DNA from: Sulfurihydrogenibium sp. YO3AOP1
Lineage (GTDB): Bacteria; Aquificota; Aquificia; Aquificales; Hydrogenothermaceae
Assembly (NCBI RefSeq): GCF_000020325.1
Contig: NC_010730.1
Span: 1,774,443-1,838,442, forward strand
DNA: 64,000 bases
Reading direction: 5' to 3'
Shown here: in pieces, positions 34,575-44,022 of the stretch
How the letters are laid out: each line of letters opens with the position of its first letter
Numbering within the stretch: position 1 is the first letter of the stretch
Translations under genes and position numbers: made by a program
Notes under the pieces: generated by a model
The model's database searches: none
Seen by the model: only the letters and a program-made list of their open reading frames with translations
What the model was told of the DNA's origin: nothing

Positions 34575-35951
34575 TTACTCTCCTCTCTTTTGATTTTCTT
34601 CAATTAATTTTCCAGTTTGATATTTTAGTTCTAATACTGACAATTGGCAGTTATACTCTGCTTGTGCCTTGTCAAACTTTATTTTGTCATACATTGTTTG
34701 TGTATCAAGTAAATCAATCATAGATGCAAGCTGATTTTTATATCTTACTTCTGTTATTTTTAAAATCTCTTGCGCGTACTTTAAATTTTCCTCAGCAGTC
34801 TTTAATTTTTCCTGCTCTGTTTGATTGTCTTTGTAAGCTTTATACACGCTAAATTTTATAAACTCTTCAAATCCTTTTTCTTGTTGTTTATACTGATTAT
34901 AAGTTTCTTTTGCACTTTTATATTTATTGAAAGATTGAAAACCATCAAATATTTTCCAGTTTAGAGCAACGCCTGCCATCCACCATTTCCCTTCGTTCCC
35001 AAGCATCCATTTACCATCGTTTAATTCATAAGATGCAAACGCTCCAACTGTTGGAAGCATATCTGCTTTGTTAAACTCTATCATCTTTTCTGCAATTTTA
35101 ACTTTTTCTCTGATAGCAATAAGGTCTGACCTGTGAGATAGTGCATAATTTTGATAATCTTCCACAGAACCATTTATAGTTTCGCATTGAAGATGCCCTA
35201 CTACATCTATTTCTGATGGGTCTACTTTATCCAAGCCCATTGCTAAAAGCAGTCCTCTTTTTGCTACTAAGTAATTGTTTTCTGCTTCTTTTATTTTTGA
35301 CTTCATATCAGACAAATAAACTTTTGCTCTCAATTCATCTGCCGGTATAGCAAGACCATTTTTTACCATGCTAACAGCTGTGTTGTAATGCTTTTCAGCA
35401 TCTTTATATGCCTGATTTGCAAGGTCAATTGCTTCTTTTGCAAGTAAAGCTCCATAGTAAGCTTTTGATATGTCATAGATAGCCTTTTCTTTTGCTCTTA
35501 CCAAATCTTTTTTTGTTGCTTCATAATCTTTTTTCTGCATATCTATTCCAGATGATAATTTTCCACCTGTATATATTGGAAGTTGAAGCTCAAGCTTTGT
35601 TTTCCATGCGTTTACTTCCGGATATGATGGTTTAGAAAACATAGGATTCATAGCTGTCATATCAACAAATTTTGAAGAAGTCATAAAATCAAGCTTCTTT
35701 TGGCTCATAGTGTTCCACATTGCAAAGCCCGGCTCGTTTGTTCTCATAAACATTTCTGAAAATGTTAAACTTGGAAGTCTCATTCCTTTGGCAGATTCAT
35801 ATTGATATTCTTTAGACTTTAAAAGATTTTCTGTTGCTTTTACTTCATAGTTGTTCTTTAATCCTGTTTCTATAGCTTCTTGTAGTGTTAAATCCTTAGC
35901 ATAGCTAACAGAAATAGCAGTTAGTGTTGCCAAAACAATCTTCCTCTTCAT
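34575..35951 (-). CDS. TolC-family outer membrane efflux channel
   Basis: Outer-membrane factor of 458 aa with signal peptide MKRKIVLATLTAISVSYAKD and the duplicated TolC pattern (LTLQEAIETGLKNNYEVKATENLLKSKEYQYESAKG near 21-56; RSDLIAIREKVKIAEKMIEFNKADMLPTVGAFASYE near 271-306). It is the promoter-proximal gene of the efflux operon. A 14-bp perfect palindrome lies just upstream. Confidence 0.92.
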   Translation of the reverse strand: MKRKIVLATLTAISVSYAKDLTLQEAIETGLKNNYEVKATENLLKSKEYQYESAKGMRLPSLTFSEMFMRTNEPGFAMWNTMSQKKLDFMTSSKFVDMTAMNPMFSKPSYPEVNAWKTKLELQLPIYTGGKLSSGIDMQKKDYEATKKDLVRAKEKAIYDISKAYYGALLAKEAIDLANQAYKDAEKHYNTAVSMVKNGLAIPADELRAKVYLSDMKSKIKEAENNYLVAKRGLLLAMGLDKVDPSEIDVVGHLQCETINGSVEDYQNYALSHRSDLIAIREKVKIAEKMIEFNKADMLPTVGAFASYELNDGKWMLGNEGKWWMAGVALNWKIFDGFQSFNKYKSAKETYNQYKQQEKGFEEFIKFSVYKAYKDNQTEQEKLKTAEENLKYAQEILKITEVRYKNQLASMIDLLDTQTMYDKIKFDKAQAEYNCQLSVLELKYQTGKLIEENQKRGE

Positions 35952-35976
35952 AGCTTACCTCTATATTAATTATTCA

Positions 35977-36004
35977 AATATTCGAATATTAATATATTAT
36001 TATA
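35977..36004 (-). promoter_or_regulatory. Promoter -10 and palindromic operator of the efflux operon
   Basis: On the minus strand, TATAAT (35999-36004) is followed 8 bases later by the perfect palindrome AATATTCGAATATT (35977-35990), 26 bases before the tolC-like start. A dyad at the transcription start is the classic position for a repressor such as an ArsR- or TetR-type regulator. No such regulator gene lies in the vicinity. Confidence 0.55.
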
Positions 36005-36335
36005 TCATGCTATAATCTTTTAAAATATGACAAATTTCCATAAAACCATTTAACAGTATAACCTATTTCTATTGCTAAAATTTTAAGAATATTTTAAGCA
36101 GGAGATTATTATAGGTTTTTAGAATAACGTCGTTTTTTTACTTCCGAGTGTAGTGAAGGATTTCAGTTTTTATTTTTGTAAGAAAAGGCAGAGATTCTTT
36201 GCTGTAGCTTTAGAACGATATCATTGTATGGTCTTTGTCTTCCTCAAGGAATCACTTTATCTAAATTTTATAAAAATTTCTAATCTATCATCCAACTCTA
36301 ACCTAATATACAAAACTACTATTTTTATACAGACT
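36005..36335. repeat. Strongly decayed repeat region
   Basis: No convincing gene. It contains eroded hairpin-repeat traces (CTTCCGAGTGTAGTGAAGGA near 36140; AGAGATTCTTTGCTGTAGCT near 36190) and a decayed copy of the tail repeat (TCTAAATTTTATAAAAATTT and on, 36259-36325) also seen at 30010 and 41611. It appears to be an old MITE insertion between the convergent ends of the response-regulator gene and the efflux operon promoter. Confidence 0.45.
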
Positions 36336-37736
36336 TCACTTCCTAAACTCCTGTGGGTCTACATTATACTTTTTCAACAATTTTTGAAGAGATTGTCTTT
36401 CTATGTTTGCAAGTTTTGCTGCTTGTGATATGTTACCTTTAGTAAAGGATAATAGATTTCTTAAATACTTAGTTGTAAAGTTTGTATCATTCATTTTCTT
36501 TGCTAGGTTATAATCAAAAATCATTGCATGTTTATCTTCAATTCCGGTTATTTCTTTTGGTAAATGATTTAATTCTATAAATTGTCCCTTTGCAAAAGCA
36601 ATTATACATGCTTCATTTACAACGTTTTGAAGTTGCCTTACATTCCCAGGCCAAGAATAATTTATAAGTGCTTCTAATGCATCTTTTGAAAAACCTTTAA
36701 CGTCAGCATTGTATTTTTTATTAAACTCTTCTAAAAAGTAATAAGCAAGAACAGGAATATCCTCTTTCCTTTCTCTAAGTGGAGGAATTTCTATTTTTAT
36801 ACCCTCTAATCTATAGTATAAATCTTCTCTGAACTTGCCCTGATTTACCAATTCTTTTAAATCTTTGTTTGTTGCTGCAATGACTCTTACATCAACTTTC
36901 TTAGCACTTACATCACCTATCCTTCTAACTTCCTTATCTTGTAAAAATCTTAAAAATTTTGCTTGAAGATCTAATGGAAGCTCAGATATTTCGTCTAAGA
37001 AAATTGTTCCACCGTCTGCAAGTTCTAAGATACCTGGTCTATCGTTTTCTGCACCGGTATATACCCCTTTTTTAGCTCCGAAGAATTCTGACTCCATAAC
37101 ATCTTTTGAGATGGTAGCACAGTTAACCGGTAAAAAGACATTGTTTCTTCTCTGACTTGCTTCGTGTATTGCTTTTGCAAAAAGCTCTTTTCCAACACCA
37201 CTTTCTCCATAAATAAGAATAGTAAAATCGAAATTTGCAATTTTTATTGAATAATCAATAACTTCTTGCATTAATGGATTAATCGTTATTATATTTTTAA
37301 ACTTATCTCTTGACTTGATAACGTTTAATTGAGATTTATAGTATTCACTTTCCTTAATTGCTTTAGTCTTTTTAACAGCATTTTCTATTAGCTTCCAAAT
37401 CTTCTCGTCATTAAAATCCACAGGTTTAGCTATATAATCGTATGCTCCATTTTTCATACATTCCACTGCTGTATCAACTGTTCCGTAAGCTGTAAGTATA
37501 ATAAAGCTTATAAAATTATTATACTTTCTAATCTCTTTTAGGAATTCATTGCCAGCAAGGTTTGGCATTTTTAAATCAGAAATAATAAGGTCATAATCAT
37601 TTGTTTTAACAACCTCTACAGCATTTAAAGGATCAGATTCTATATCTACTCTATATCCTTCTTCCTCTAAGATTTCTTTAAAAGATACTAACAAATCCTC
37701 TTCATCATCTACTATAAGAATGTATCCTTTTTCCAT
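36336..37736 (-). CDS. Sigma-54-dependent response regulator (NtrC family)
   Basis: A 466-aa activator. The receiver domain (1-120) has its phosphoacceptor Asp in LIISDLKMPNLAG near 54. The AAA+ domain (about 140-375) has Walker A GESGVGKELFAKAIH, a GAFTGA-type loop reading GVYTGA, and Walker B GGTIFLDEISELPLDLQAKFLRFLQ. A C-terminal Fis-type helix-turn-helix (about 430-466) has GNISQAAKLANIERQSLQKLLKKY. The Phe of the sigma-54-contact loop is Tyr, a conservative change. It shares its start with the stop of the kinase gene, so it is the kinase's cognate regulator. Targets are unknown. Confidence 0.95.
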   Translation of the reverse strand: MEKGYILIVDDEEDLLVSFKEILEEEGYRVDIESDPLNAVEVVKTNDYDLIISDLKMPNLAGNEFLKEIRKYNNFISFIILTAYGTVDTAVECMKNGAYDYIAKPVDFNDEKIWKLIENAVKKTKAIKESEYYKSQLNVIKSRDKFKNIITINPLMQEVIDYSIKIANFDFTILIYGESGVGKELFAKAIHEASQRRNNVFLPVNCATISKDVMESEFFGAKKGVYTGAENDRPGILELADGGTIFLDEISELPLDLQAKFLRFLQDKEVRRIGDVSAKKVDVRVIAATNKDLKELVNQGKFREDLYYRLEGIKIEIPPLRERKEDIPVLAYYFLEEFNKKYNADVKGFSKDALEALINYSWPGNVRQLQNVVNEACIIAFAKGQFIELNHLPKEITGIEDKHAMIFDYNLAKKMNDTNFTTKYLRNLLSFTKGNISQAAKLANIERQSLQKLLKKYNVDPQEFRK

Positions 37737-39751
37737 TAATTTTCCTCGTTAAATAATGGGAATGTTAGAATAAATTCAGTCCCCTCGCCTTCTTTGCTAT
37801 TGACTAATATTTTACCACCATGATCCTGAAGAATTCTATAGCTCACAGCAAGACCAAGTCCTGTCCCCTTTTCTTTGGTCGTAAAAAATGGTTCAAAAAT
37901 CTTATCTAAAATATCTTCCGATATTCCTTTGCCAGTATCTTTAATCACAACTCTTACATTCTCAGTTCTTTTAAGAGGCGTAATCTTTATCGTTATTTTA
38001 CCTTTATTTTCTATAGCCTCTATTGCATTTAAAATTAAATTAATAAATAGCTGTATTAATGCATTCTTATCACCTTTTACATAAGCATCCACTAATTTCT
38101 TTGAAAACGAAATATTACTTTTCTGCGCTTGGAGTATCGCTAATTTTATTGCTTCCTCAACAACTTCTCTAAGATTTACTTTTTCAGCCTTTGTATAGTA
38201 TGGTTTAGAAAAATTTAATAATCTTTCTATTATATCCGTTGCTCTAATTACATTTCTTTCAATCCTTTCAATCGATTCTAAAATATTATCAATATTGTCA
38301 ACATTCGAACATAATTTTTGAATTCTTCTTTTTACCATAAAGGCATTTTGATTTATAATTGCTAATGGATTTTTTATCTCATGTGAAATACCAGCAGCCA
38401 ATCTACCAATAACTGCAAGTTTTTCTGACTGGATAATTTGATTCTCCATTTCTTCTTTTTCTGTAACATCTTCAAAGACTATAACCAAACCATTTAATAC
38501 TTCTTCAGAAGAGATTGGAAAAGCTTTTACCTCGAAAATTCTGCTTAATGCTTGATCTTTAATTTTTATTTCAAATTCTTTTTTTGTATAAAGGACATCT
38601 TCTAAGTATACTTTTATTGAGTCAAAAAATGGGAAAACTTCAAATAAATTTTGGTTAATCGTAGTTTCATAGCTTGTAAACTTTCTTGCAAAATTATTTA
38701 AAATTTCTATATTAAAATCTCTATCTAAAACTACAATACCTATATTCACAGCTTCTATAGTTCTATAAATTAAATCCCTTAATTTAACTATTTCCAAAAA
38801 GTAATTTGTTTTTGCAATAATATTTGAGATAGAATTAGCATATGTAATCAAATATTCAATCTCTTCTGGCGTTAATGAAGTTTTAGAATAAACTACCAGA
38901 TAACCTAAAAGATCTTTTTCATCTTTTAGAGGTATATAAATTAATTTTTCGTCTTCAAAGGTCGATACTATAGTTTTATCTTTCATTTCTTCTGTGATGA
39001 TCCTTAAATTTGGAATAAAGCCTTCTTTCTTAAATAAATTTTCATTTGAAATATAAATGTATGCACCAGCATATCCTAAATCTATTAAACCTTCTATAAT
39101 TTTTTGAGCCATTTCATTTAAAGAAATCTCTTTTATTATGAAAGTATTAAGTTTAAATAATTCTTTTAGTTTTTTATAGGCTAATTGTAATTTAAGCTCA
39201 AGTTTTTCATATTCTCTTTTTACTTCTATCTCTATTGTTCTTGCAATTTTCTTCTTAAATTCCTCTTGATTTTCTTCCAAATTTTCTTTATATTCCAAAA
39301 TTTTTAAATATACAAAAAATAATAAAATTAATGCAATACCATAGCTAACAAAATTTGAATTTATTAAACTTAAAATAAAAGATACAGAGATAGCACTCAA
39401 CCAAATTTTTTCAATGATTTCAGATTTTTGATTTAAAATTACCAATCCTAAAAAATAAAAAGCTTTTATAAATTTGAAATCCTGGAAAAAATTAATAATC
39501 AGTGTTAAACTAATATAGTAAGCTGTGACAATGGATAGTATTTTAATATTCTCTTTTTTAAATTTTGCATGAAGTATTAAAGATAAAAAGAATAAAGATA
39601 AAATATCAAAATTTATTCCTTTATATTTGAGTAAATAATCTATAATATATATTAAAATAGCTAATATAATAAAAATATCTTTTCGCTTAATTGTATTTGT
39701 AAGAAAAGAGATTAAATAGTAAACTATGGTTATAGCAACAACCGCTTCCAA
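37736..39751 (-). CDS. Membrane sensor histidine kinase
   Basis: A 671-aa kinase. The N-terminal ~165 residues hold about seven hydrophobic helices. A coiled-coil (about 165-215) follows, then a GAF-like region (about 215-320) and a PAS domain (about 325-430). The HisKA domain carries phosphoacceptor His456 in [15 protein letters not shown]. The HATPase domain (about 560-668) has N-, G1- and G2-type motifs ([31 protein letters not shown]). The signal is unknown; the multi-helix sensor with little periplasmic loop suggests membrane or intracellular sensing. It is transcribed with the response regulator. Confidence 0.93.
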   Translation of the reverse strand: MEAVVAITIVYYLISFLTNTIKRKDIFIILAILIYIIDYLLKYKGINFDILSLFFLSLILHAKFKKENIKILSIVTAYYISLTLIINFFQDFKFIKAFYFLGLVILNQKSEIIEKIWLSAISVSFILSLINSNFVSYGIALILLFFVYLKILEYKENLEENQEEFKKKIARTIEIEVKREYEKLELKLQLAYKKLKELFKLNTFIIKEISLNEMAQKIIEGLIDLGYAGAYIYISNENLFKKEGFIPNLRIITEEMKDKTIVSTFEDEKLIYIPLKDEKDLLGYLVVYSKTSLTPEEIEYLITYANSISNIIAKTNYFLEIVKLRDLIYRTIEAVNIGIVVLDRDFNIEILNNFARKFTSYETTINQNLFEVFPFFDSIKVYLEDVLYTKKEFEIKIKDQALSRIFEVKAFPISSEEVLNGLVIVFEDVTEKEEMENQIIQSEKLAVIGRLAAGISHEIKNPLAIINQNAFMVKRRIQKLCSNVDNIDNILESIERIERNVIRATDIIERLLNFSKPYYTKAEKVNLREVVEEAIKLAILQAQKSNISFSKKLVDAYVKGDKNALIQLFINLILNAIEAIENKGKITIKITPLKRTENVRVVIKDTGKGISEDILDKIFEPFFTTKEKGTGLGLAVSYRILQDHGGKILVNSKEGEGTEFILTFPLFNEEN

Positions 39752-39849
39752 TTCATTAAACCTTTGTAATTATGCTTTTTTTTCATAGAAAATTACCTGT
39801 ATTTTATTAATGTAATATTATACAAAATTTATTGATGAGGAAATAAAAA

Positions 39850-40101
39850 ATGAATTTGAATGAGATAAAAGAAATTGCGAAAAAGTTTACACCAGAAGAA
39901 ATTGAAATGTGTATAAATGAGACTCTAAAAAATGGTGAACCTTCTCCTCAAGAATGTAAGGTATCCGGTGATATAGTAGAAAAATTAAACACTTTGGCAA
40001 AAGCGCAATTCGTTAGAGAGCTTGTAGAAAAAGGATACAGTGAAATAGATGCAATCAGAGAACTTGCAAGAAAGATTAGAGAAGTTCAATCAATTAAATA
40101 G
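39850..40101 (+). CDS. Small uncharacterised helical protein
   Basis: I do not recognise this 83-aa protein. It is helical and charged, with two Cys (EMCINETL, SPQECKVSG) and a C-terminal segment FVRELVEKGYSEIDAIRELARKIREV. GATGAGGAAATA before the ATG offers a modest ribosome site. It is divergent from the histidine kinase gene, with 98 bases between them, and could be co-regulated with it. It has no membrane segment or signal peptide. Confidence 0.6.
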   Translation: MNLNEIKEIAKKFTPEEIEMCINETLKNGEPSPQECKVSGDIVEKLNTLAKAQFVRELVEKGYSEIDAIRELARKIREVQSIK

Positions 40102-40317
40102 AAGTGAGAAAGTGAAAAATGGAAAGTAATAGAAAGTGCTTTCAAATTTTAACTAAGTCTAAAAATTAATTAAATTTTTTATTTTAATTTTGTATCCTGC
40201 GAAGAATCTCCTCCCTTTCTTACCTATTACTTCTCACTTCTTATTTTCTCATTTTTTAAAAGAGGAGATCTTTTAGACTAAAGTTCTCAGGATGACAAAG
40301 CCACCTAATGCTGTCAT
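40102..40317. repeat. Repeat-rich spacer left of the IS110 element
   Basis: No gene. After the stop codon come a GTGAGAAAGTGAAAAATGG tract, an opposite TTACTTCTCACTTCTTATTT tract (about 40224-40250), and a hairpin unit in reverse orientation (GAGATCTTTTAGACTAAAGT then TCTCAGGATGAC, 40265-40297). The IS110 insertion point is at 40315-40317. Confidence 0.6.
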
Positions 40318-40366
40318 CGTATATTAAATATACTAAAAATTTTTTAAACTATAAGAGAATAAGTTT

Positions 40367-40545
40367 TATAATAATTATAGACATGAGAGAAAAAAGGAAG
40401 GACAGATCAAGTGACTGTCATTGGTCTTTTAAGACCGCTGTAGAATGTTTTAGACTGTCCTTCCTCTACTTCCTACAACCTGAATCAGAACATTAGGCTT
40501 TTAAGCCTGTATTTAACTACGATGATAGGTTATCAGGAAGTTTCT
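40367..40545 (+). ncRNA. Candidate IS110 bridge RNA
   Basis: The 5' non-coding part folds into two guide loops. Loop 1: outer stem GGAAGGACAG/CTGTCCTTCC (40396-40405/40455-40464), inner hairpin GGTCTTTTAAGACC (40423-40436). Its internal loop holds CTGTCAT (40415-40421), identical to the left flank 40311-40317, and AGAATG (40442-40447). Loop 2: outer stems CTTCCT/AGGAAG (40469-40474/40535-40540) and AACCT/AGGTT, inner hairpin AGGCTTTTAAGCCT (40495-40508). Its internal loop holds AGAACAT (40487-40493), identical to the element's right end 41577-41583, and TACGATG (40518-40524), complementary to the left end CATCGTA (40315-40321). TATAAT at 40367 is a possible -10. The order target loop then donor loop matches known IS110 bridge RNAs. 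Confidence 0.85.
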
Positions 40546-40580
40546 TTCATGTCAAGTATTTTATGAAAAGAGGTATTCTT

Positions 40581-41566
40581 ATGAATGGCTACAAAATAGT
40601 CATAGGAGTTGATGTATCTAAAAACTCATTTACTGCTACAGTTTTGTATGATAACAAAAAGAAAATTTTGAAGTTAAATCTGACCCGGTTGAGTTTGAAA
40701 TGAAAATAAAGCCTTACCTTAAGAAGTTTAAAAAGTCAGATATGCTTATCATAATGGAGCATACAGGAGTTTACCATTTAAAGCTTGCTAATTATCTGTA
40801 TGAAAATGGTTATAAAGTAGCAGTAGTAAATCCATTTTCAATAAAGAAATTTATGGAAGCTAAAATGACAAGAGTTAAAACAGATAAAGCTGATTCATTC
40901 TTTATAGCAGAGTATGGAAGAACGTTTTTCGATGGAGAGCTTTATAAACCAAAATCAGATGTAGAAAAAGAAATAGAAGTAAAACTAAAGATATTGGAAG
41001 ACTTACAACAGCAGCTTACAATGCTAAGAAACAAAAGAGAATCATTAAGTCATGTACCAATGAAAAAATTGAAAGAGAATTTAGAATATTACGATGAGCT
41101 AATTAGAAAAATAGAAAAAAACATAAAAGAACTTGAGAAAGAGATAAAAGAATTGTCTAAGAAGAATTATCAAGAGGAATACAAACTTTTAAAAAGCATA
41201 CCTGGTATAAGTGATAGGACTATAGGAATGATAATATCAGTATATGGAAATTTTGAAAGATTTAAGAGTGTAAAAGATATATCGAGTTTTATAGGAATCA
41301 GTCCAAGCCCATATGAAAGTGCAGCATGTGTAAAGAAAAGTGGCTGGATAAAGAAGATGGGAAATCCATATGCAAGGAAAATATTATACATGGCAGCATT
41401 ATCAGCAATAAGGTTTAACAAATACTGCAGAGAATTATACGAAAGATTAGTAAGTAAAGGTAAGGCTAAAAAGTTAGCATTAGTGGCTGTAGCACATAAG
41501 TTATTAAGGCAAGCATATGGTGTATTAAAAAGCAGAAGACCATTTGATGAAAATTTTTGTACTTGA
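40581..41566 (+). pseudogene. IS110-family DEDD transposase with a -1 frame break
   Basis: The N-terminus MNGYKIVIGVDVSKNSFTATVLYDNKKK starts at ATG 40581 and carries the first catalytic Asp. At AACAAAAAG (about 40654-40662) the frame must shift -1 to continue as ENFEVKSDPVEFEMKIKPYLKK. The DEDD domain continues with IIMEHTGVYH and VKTDKADSFFIAEYG. The C-terminal transposase domain follows a coiled-coil and has LLKSIPGISDRTIGMIIS and FIGISPSPYESA. Read through the shift, the product is about 328 aa, normal for IS110. It is either a one-base deletion in an A-run or a slippery site. Confidence 0.88.
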
Positions 41567-41583
41567 CATTTAACATAGAACAT

Positions 41584-41713
41584 CCTGAGGACCTTAGTCC
41601 GAAGGATCTCCTCTTTTAAATTCCATAAAAAACACTAATTTCTCACCCAAGGTATAATAAAGAAGGATAAATAAGTATTTTATACATCGCGCGTTGCACA
41701 AAGCGATTTAAGT
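41584..41713. repeat. Right half of the split hairpin repeat with a tail repeat
   Basis: CCTGAGGACCTTAGTCCGAAGGAT is the remainder of the hairpin unit interrupted by the IS110 element. It is followed by a ~60-base tail (TTAAATTCCATAAAAAACAC and on to GGTATAATA, 41611-41660) shared with 30010-30058. The tail brings a GGTATAATA motif, a possible -10, to a position about 100 bases upstream of aroC. A second TATAAT lies at 41714-41719. Confidence 0.6.
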
Positions 41714-41719
41714 TATAAT
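41714..41719 (+). promoter_or_regulatory. Candidate aroC -10 element
   Basis: A perfect TATAAT 34 bases before the aroC ATG. TTGCAC (41694-41699) upstream is only 14 bases away, too close for a standard -35, so only the -10 is supported. Confidence 0.45.
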
Positions 41720-41752
41720 ATTCTTTTAAAAATTAACATTTGGAGATAGTTT

Positions 41753-42925
41753 ATGCTCAGATTTTTGAATGCTGGAGAGTCTCATGGTCCTGCCTTAACG
41801 GCTATTATTGAAGGGTATCCATCAAACGTAAAAATCACAACAGATAGAATAAATAAAGAACTTGCAAGAAGGCAGAAAGGATACGGTCGCGGCGGAAGAA
41901 TGAAGATAGAGAAGGATACTGTTGAAATTCTTTCTGGTGTTAGATTTGGTATTACTCTTGGATCTCCGATAACTTTGGTGGTTAGAAACAAAGACTGGGA
42001 AAATTGGACTGATATTATGGCTATAGAAGGAGACTCAACAAACAAAAGACAGATATTAGAGCCAAGACCGGGTCATGCAGACCTTACAGGTGGCATAAAA
42101 TATGGTTTTTATGATTTAAGAAATATATTAGAGAGAGCATCGGCAAGGGAGACAACAACAAGAGTGGCAGTTGGTGCTTTATGTAAAATTCTTCTTGAGG
42201 ATATCGGAATAAAAATAGGAAGCTATGTTTTGTCCATCGGGGAGAAAAAGATAGATAAATCAGAAATTGAAAGTATATCTTACGAAGATAGATTTAATAA
42301 TGCTGAAAATTCTGAGCTTAGACTTCCAATCTTAGGCAAAGATGAAGAGTTTAAAGAATACATAGATAAAGCAAAAGAGGATGGGGAAAGTCTTGGCGGT
42401 ATTTTTGAAGTTTATGCACTAAACGTTCCTGTTGGACTTGGAAGTTATAGTCAATGGGATACAAGACTTGATGGTAAAATAGCACAGGCTATAATGAGTA
42501 TTCAGGCAATAAAAGGTGTTGAAATTGGAGAAGGTTTTAATTTAGCATACCTGCCCGGTTCACAGGCGCATGATGAGATTTTTTACAGCAAAGAGAGAGG
42601 ATTTTATAGAAAAACAAATAGAGCAGGTGGACTGGAAGGCGGAATGACTAACGGAGAACCAATAATCGTAAGAGCTGCAATGAAGCCAATTCCAACATTG
42701 ATGAGGCATAAGTCTTTACAATCTGTAAATGTAATAACAAAAGAACCTTTTGATGCAGCAAAAGAAAGGTCAGATATTACAGCTGTTCCGGCGGCTGCAG
42801 TAGTGGCAGAAAGCATGCTTGCTTTTGTTCTTGCAAGAGAAATTCTTGAAAAGTTTGGAAGCGACAACTGGATACAGATAAAAGAAAGAATAGAAAAATA
42901 CAGACAGGATGTTTTAAACTACTGA
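41753..42925 (+). CDS. aroC: Chorismate synthase AroC
   Basis: FMN-dependent final enzyme of the shikimate pathway, 390 aa. Signatures are GESHGPALTAIIEGYPSNV near 8-26, RRQKGYGRGGRMKIE near 40-54, PRPGHADLTGGIKYG near 104-118, RASARETTTRVAVGA near 128-142 and GGMTNGEPI near 300. GGAG precedes the ATG. It overlaps the glycosyltransferase gene by one base and so leads a polysaccharide gene cluster. Confidence 0.97.
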   Translation: MLRFLNAGESHGPALTAIIEGYPSNVKITTDRINKELARRQKGYGRGGRMKIEKDTVEILSGVRFGITLGSPITLVVRNKDWENWTDIMAIEGDSTNKRQILEPRPGHADLTGGIKYGFYDLRNILERASARETTTRVAVGALCKILLEDIGIKIGSYVLSIGEKKIDKSEIESISYEDRFNNAENSELRLPILGKDEEFKEYIDKAKEDGESLGGIFEVYALNVPVGLGSYSQWDTRLDGKIAQAIMSIQAIKGVEIGEGFNLAYLPGSQAHDEIFYSKERGFYRKTNRAGGLEGGMTNGEPIIVRAAMKPIPTLMRHKSLQSVNVITKEPFDAAKERSDITAVPAAAVVAESMLAFVLAREILEKFGSDNWIQIKERIEKYRQDVLNY

Positions 42926-44022
42926 TGAAAGTTTTGCAAGTTGTTGATGGTACAGGCTGGGGCGGTACAAAGGAGCAGGTCTATCTAACAACCAGAGAGT
43001 TGAAAAAGCAAGAAATAGATGTTCATATTGCTTTAAATTTTGAATATTATGAAATGATTGAAAAACTAAAACCTTACAATGTTCCAATTCATTTTTTTGA
43101 AGAAAACAAACCAAATGCACGTTATAGATGGTCTAATTACAAAAGACTGATAGAGATAGTCAATCAAAATAATTTTGATATAGTAGTTGCAAACTCTCCA
43201 AAAGCAATGGATTATGTAAGCATTTCTTCTTTGTTTTTTAAAAACAAGCCAAAAATCGTTGCGGTAAGAAGGTCTGGAAGGGTTCCGTCGTTTTTATCAA
43301 AATGGTTAAAATACTCAAAAGCAGACAAAATAGTTGTAGTGTCCCAGCAAGTAGCAGATTTACTTAAAGAGAAAAACTTCTTTCCGGAAAGGCTTTTAGT
43401 GATAAAAAGCGGTGTAGACCTTGAAAGATTTAAGCCTAATCCAGAAGTAAGAGCTTTAAAGAGAAGAGAGTTGAACATATCAGAAAATTATAAAGTTTTT
43501 ATAAACGTTGCAAATTGGCAAGTTCAAGTAAAAGCACAAGATAAACTGATAGAAGCTTTTTCTAAAATAAAAAGAGATGATGTAAAGCTGATTCTTGTTG
43601 GGCTTGATACCGATAAGTACGCTTTAGAGTATACAAAAAGGTTTTCAGTGGAAGATAAAGTTATCGGGCTTGGATATAGGAAAGATGTTCCAGAGCTTTT
43701 AAACATGGCAGATTATTTTGTTTTATCTTCAAACTTAGAAGGAATAGCAGGAGCATTACTCCAAGCTATGGCTGTTGGAAAAGTTGTTATTTCGACCCTT
43801 GCAGGCGGAATTGGAGAGTATCTGATAGATGGATACAACGGCTTTTCTGTACCGGTTGGAGATTTTGAGACTTTAAAAGAAAAGATGATAAAAGCATTAA
43901 ATCTATCAGAGGAAGAATATAAAACCATCTCAGAAAATGCAATCAAAACAGCATCTAAGTATTCTATCCAAAACACCGTCAAAGGATATATAGATCTTTT
44001 TAAGGAACTTTTAAATGGCTGA
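42925..44022 (+). CDS. Glycosyltransferase family 4 protein
   Basis: GT-B fold sugar transferase, 365 aa. The N-terminal acceptor domain starts MKVLQVVDGTGWGGTKEQVYLTTREL. The donor domain has IKSGVDLERFKPNPEVR near 153, ILVGLDTD near 218, and the nucleotide-sugar motif SSNLEGIAGALLQAMAVGKVVISTLAGGIGEYLIDGYNGFSVPVGD near 270-312. It is retaining-type and probably adds a sugar to LPS or an exopolysaccharide. It overlaps the deacetylase gene by 8 bases. Confidence 0.9.
   Translation: MKVLQVVDGTGWGGTKEQVYLTTRELKKQEIDVHIALNFEYYEMIEKLKPYNVPIHFFEENKPNARYRWSNYKRLIEIVNQNNFDIVVANSPKAMDYVSISSLFFKNKPKIVAVRRSGRVPSFLSKWLKYSKADKIVVVSQQVADLLKEKNFFPERLLVIKSGVDLERFKPNPEVRALKRRELNISENYKVFINVANWQVQVKAQDKLIEAFSKIKRDDVKLILVGLDTDKYALEYTKRFSVEDKVIGLGYRKDVPELLNMADYFVLSSNLEGIAGALLQAMAVGKVVISTLAGGIGEYLIDGYNGFSVPVGDFETLKEKMIKALNLSEEEYKTISENAIKTASKYSIQNTVKGYIDLFKELLNG

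Larger units (their letters stand above)
40318..41583 (+). mobile_element. IS110-family element inserted in a hairpin repeat
   Basis: The limits come from comparing this copy with the remnant at 46502-47494: both left junctions read TGTCAT|CGTATATT and both right junctions ACATAGAACAT|CCTGAGGAC. The trinucleotide CAT is present at both edges and includes the recombination core. There are no terminal inverted repeats, as expected for IS110. Joining the two flanks restores TGTCATCCTGAGGAC, the common hairpin-repeat sequence. The element has a 263-base non-coding 5' region and one transposase gene with a frame break. Confidence 0.9.

Noticed and set aside
40308..40496. 62-codon open frame upstream of the IS110 transposase
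   Set aside because: It overlaps the candidate bridge RNA and has no ribosome site or protein similarity.
41170..41583. 137-codon open frame antisense to the IS110 transposase, and the matching frame at 46430-46753
   Set aside because: It is the complement of a conserved transposase domain. The second copy exists only because the element is inverted there.
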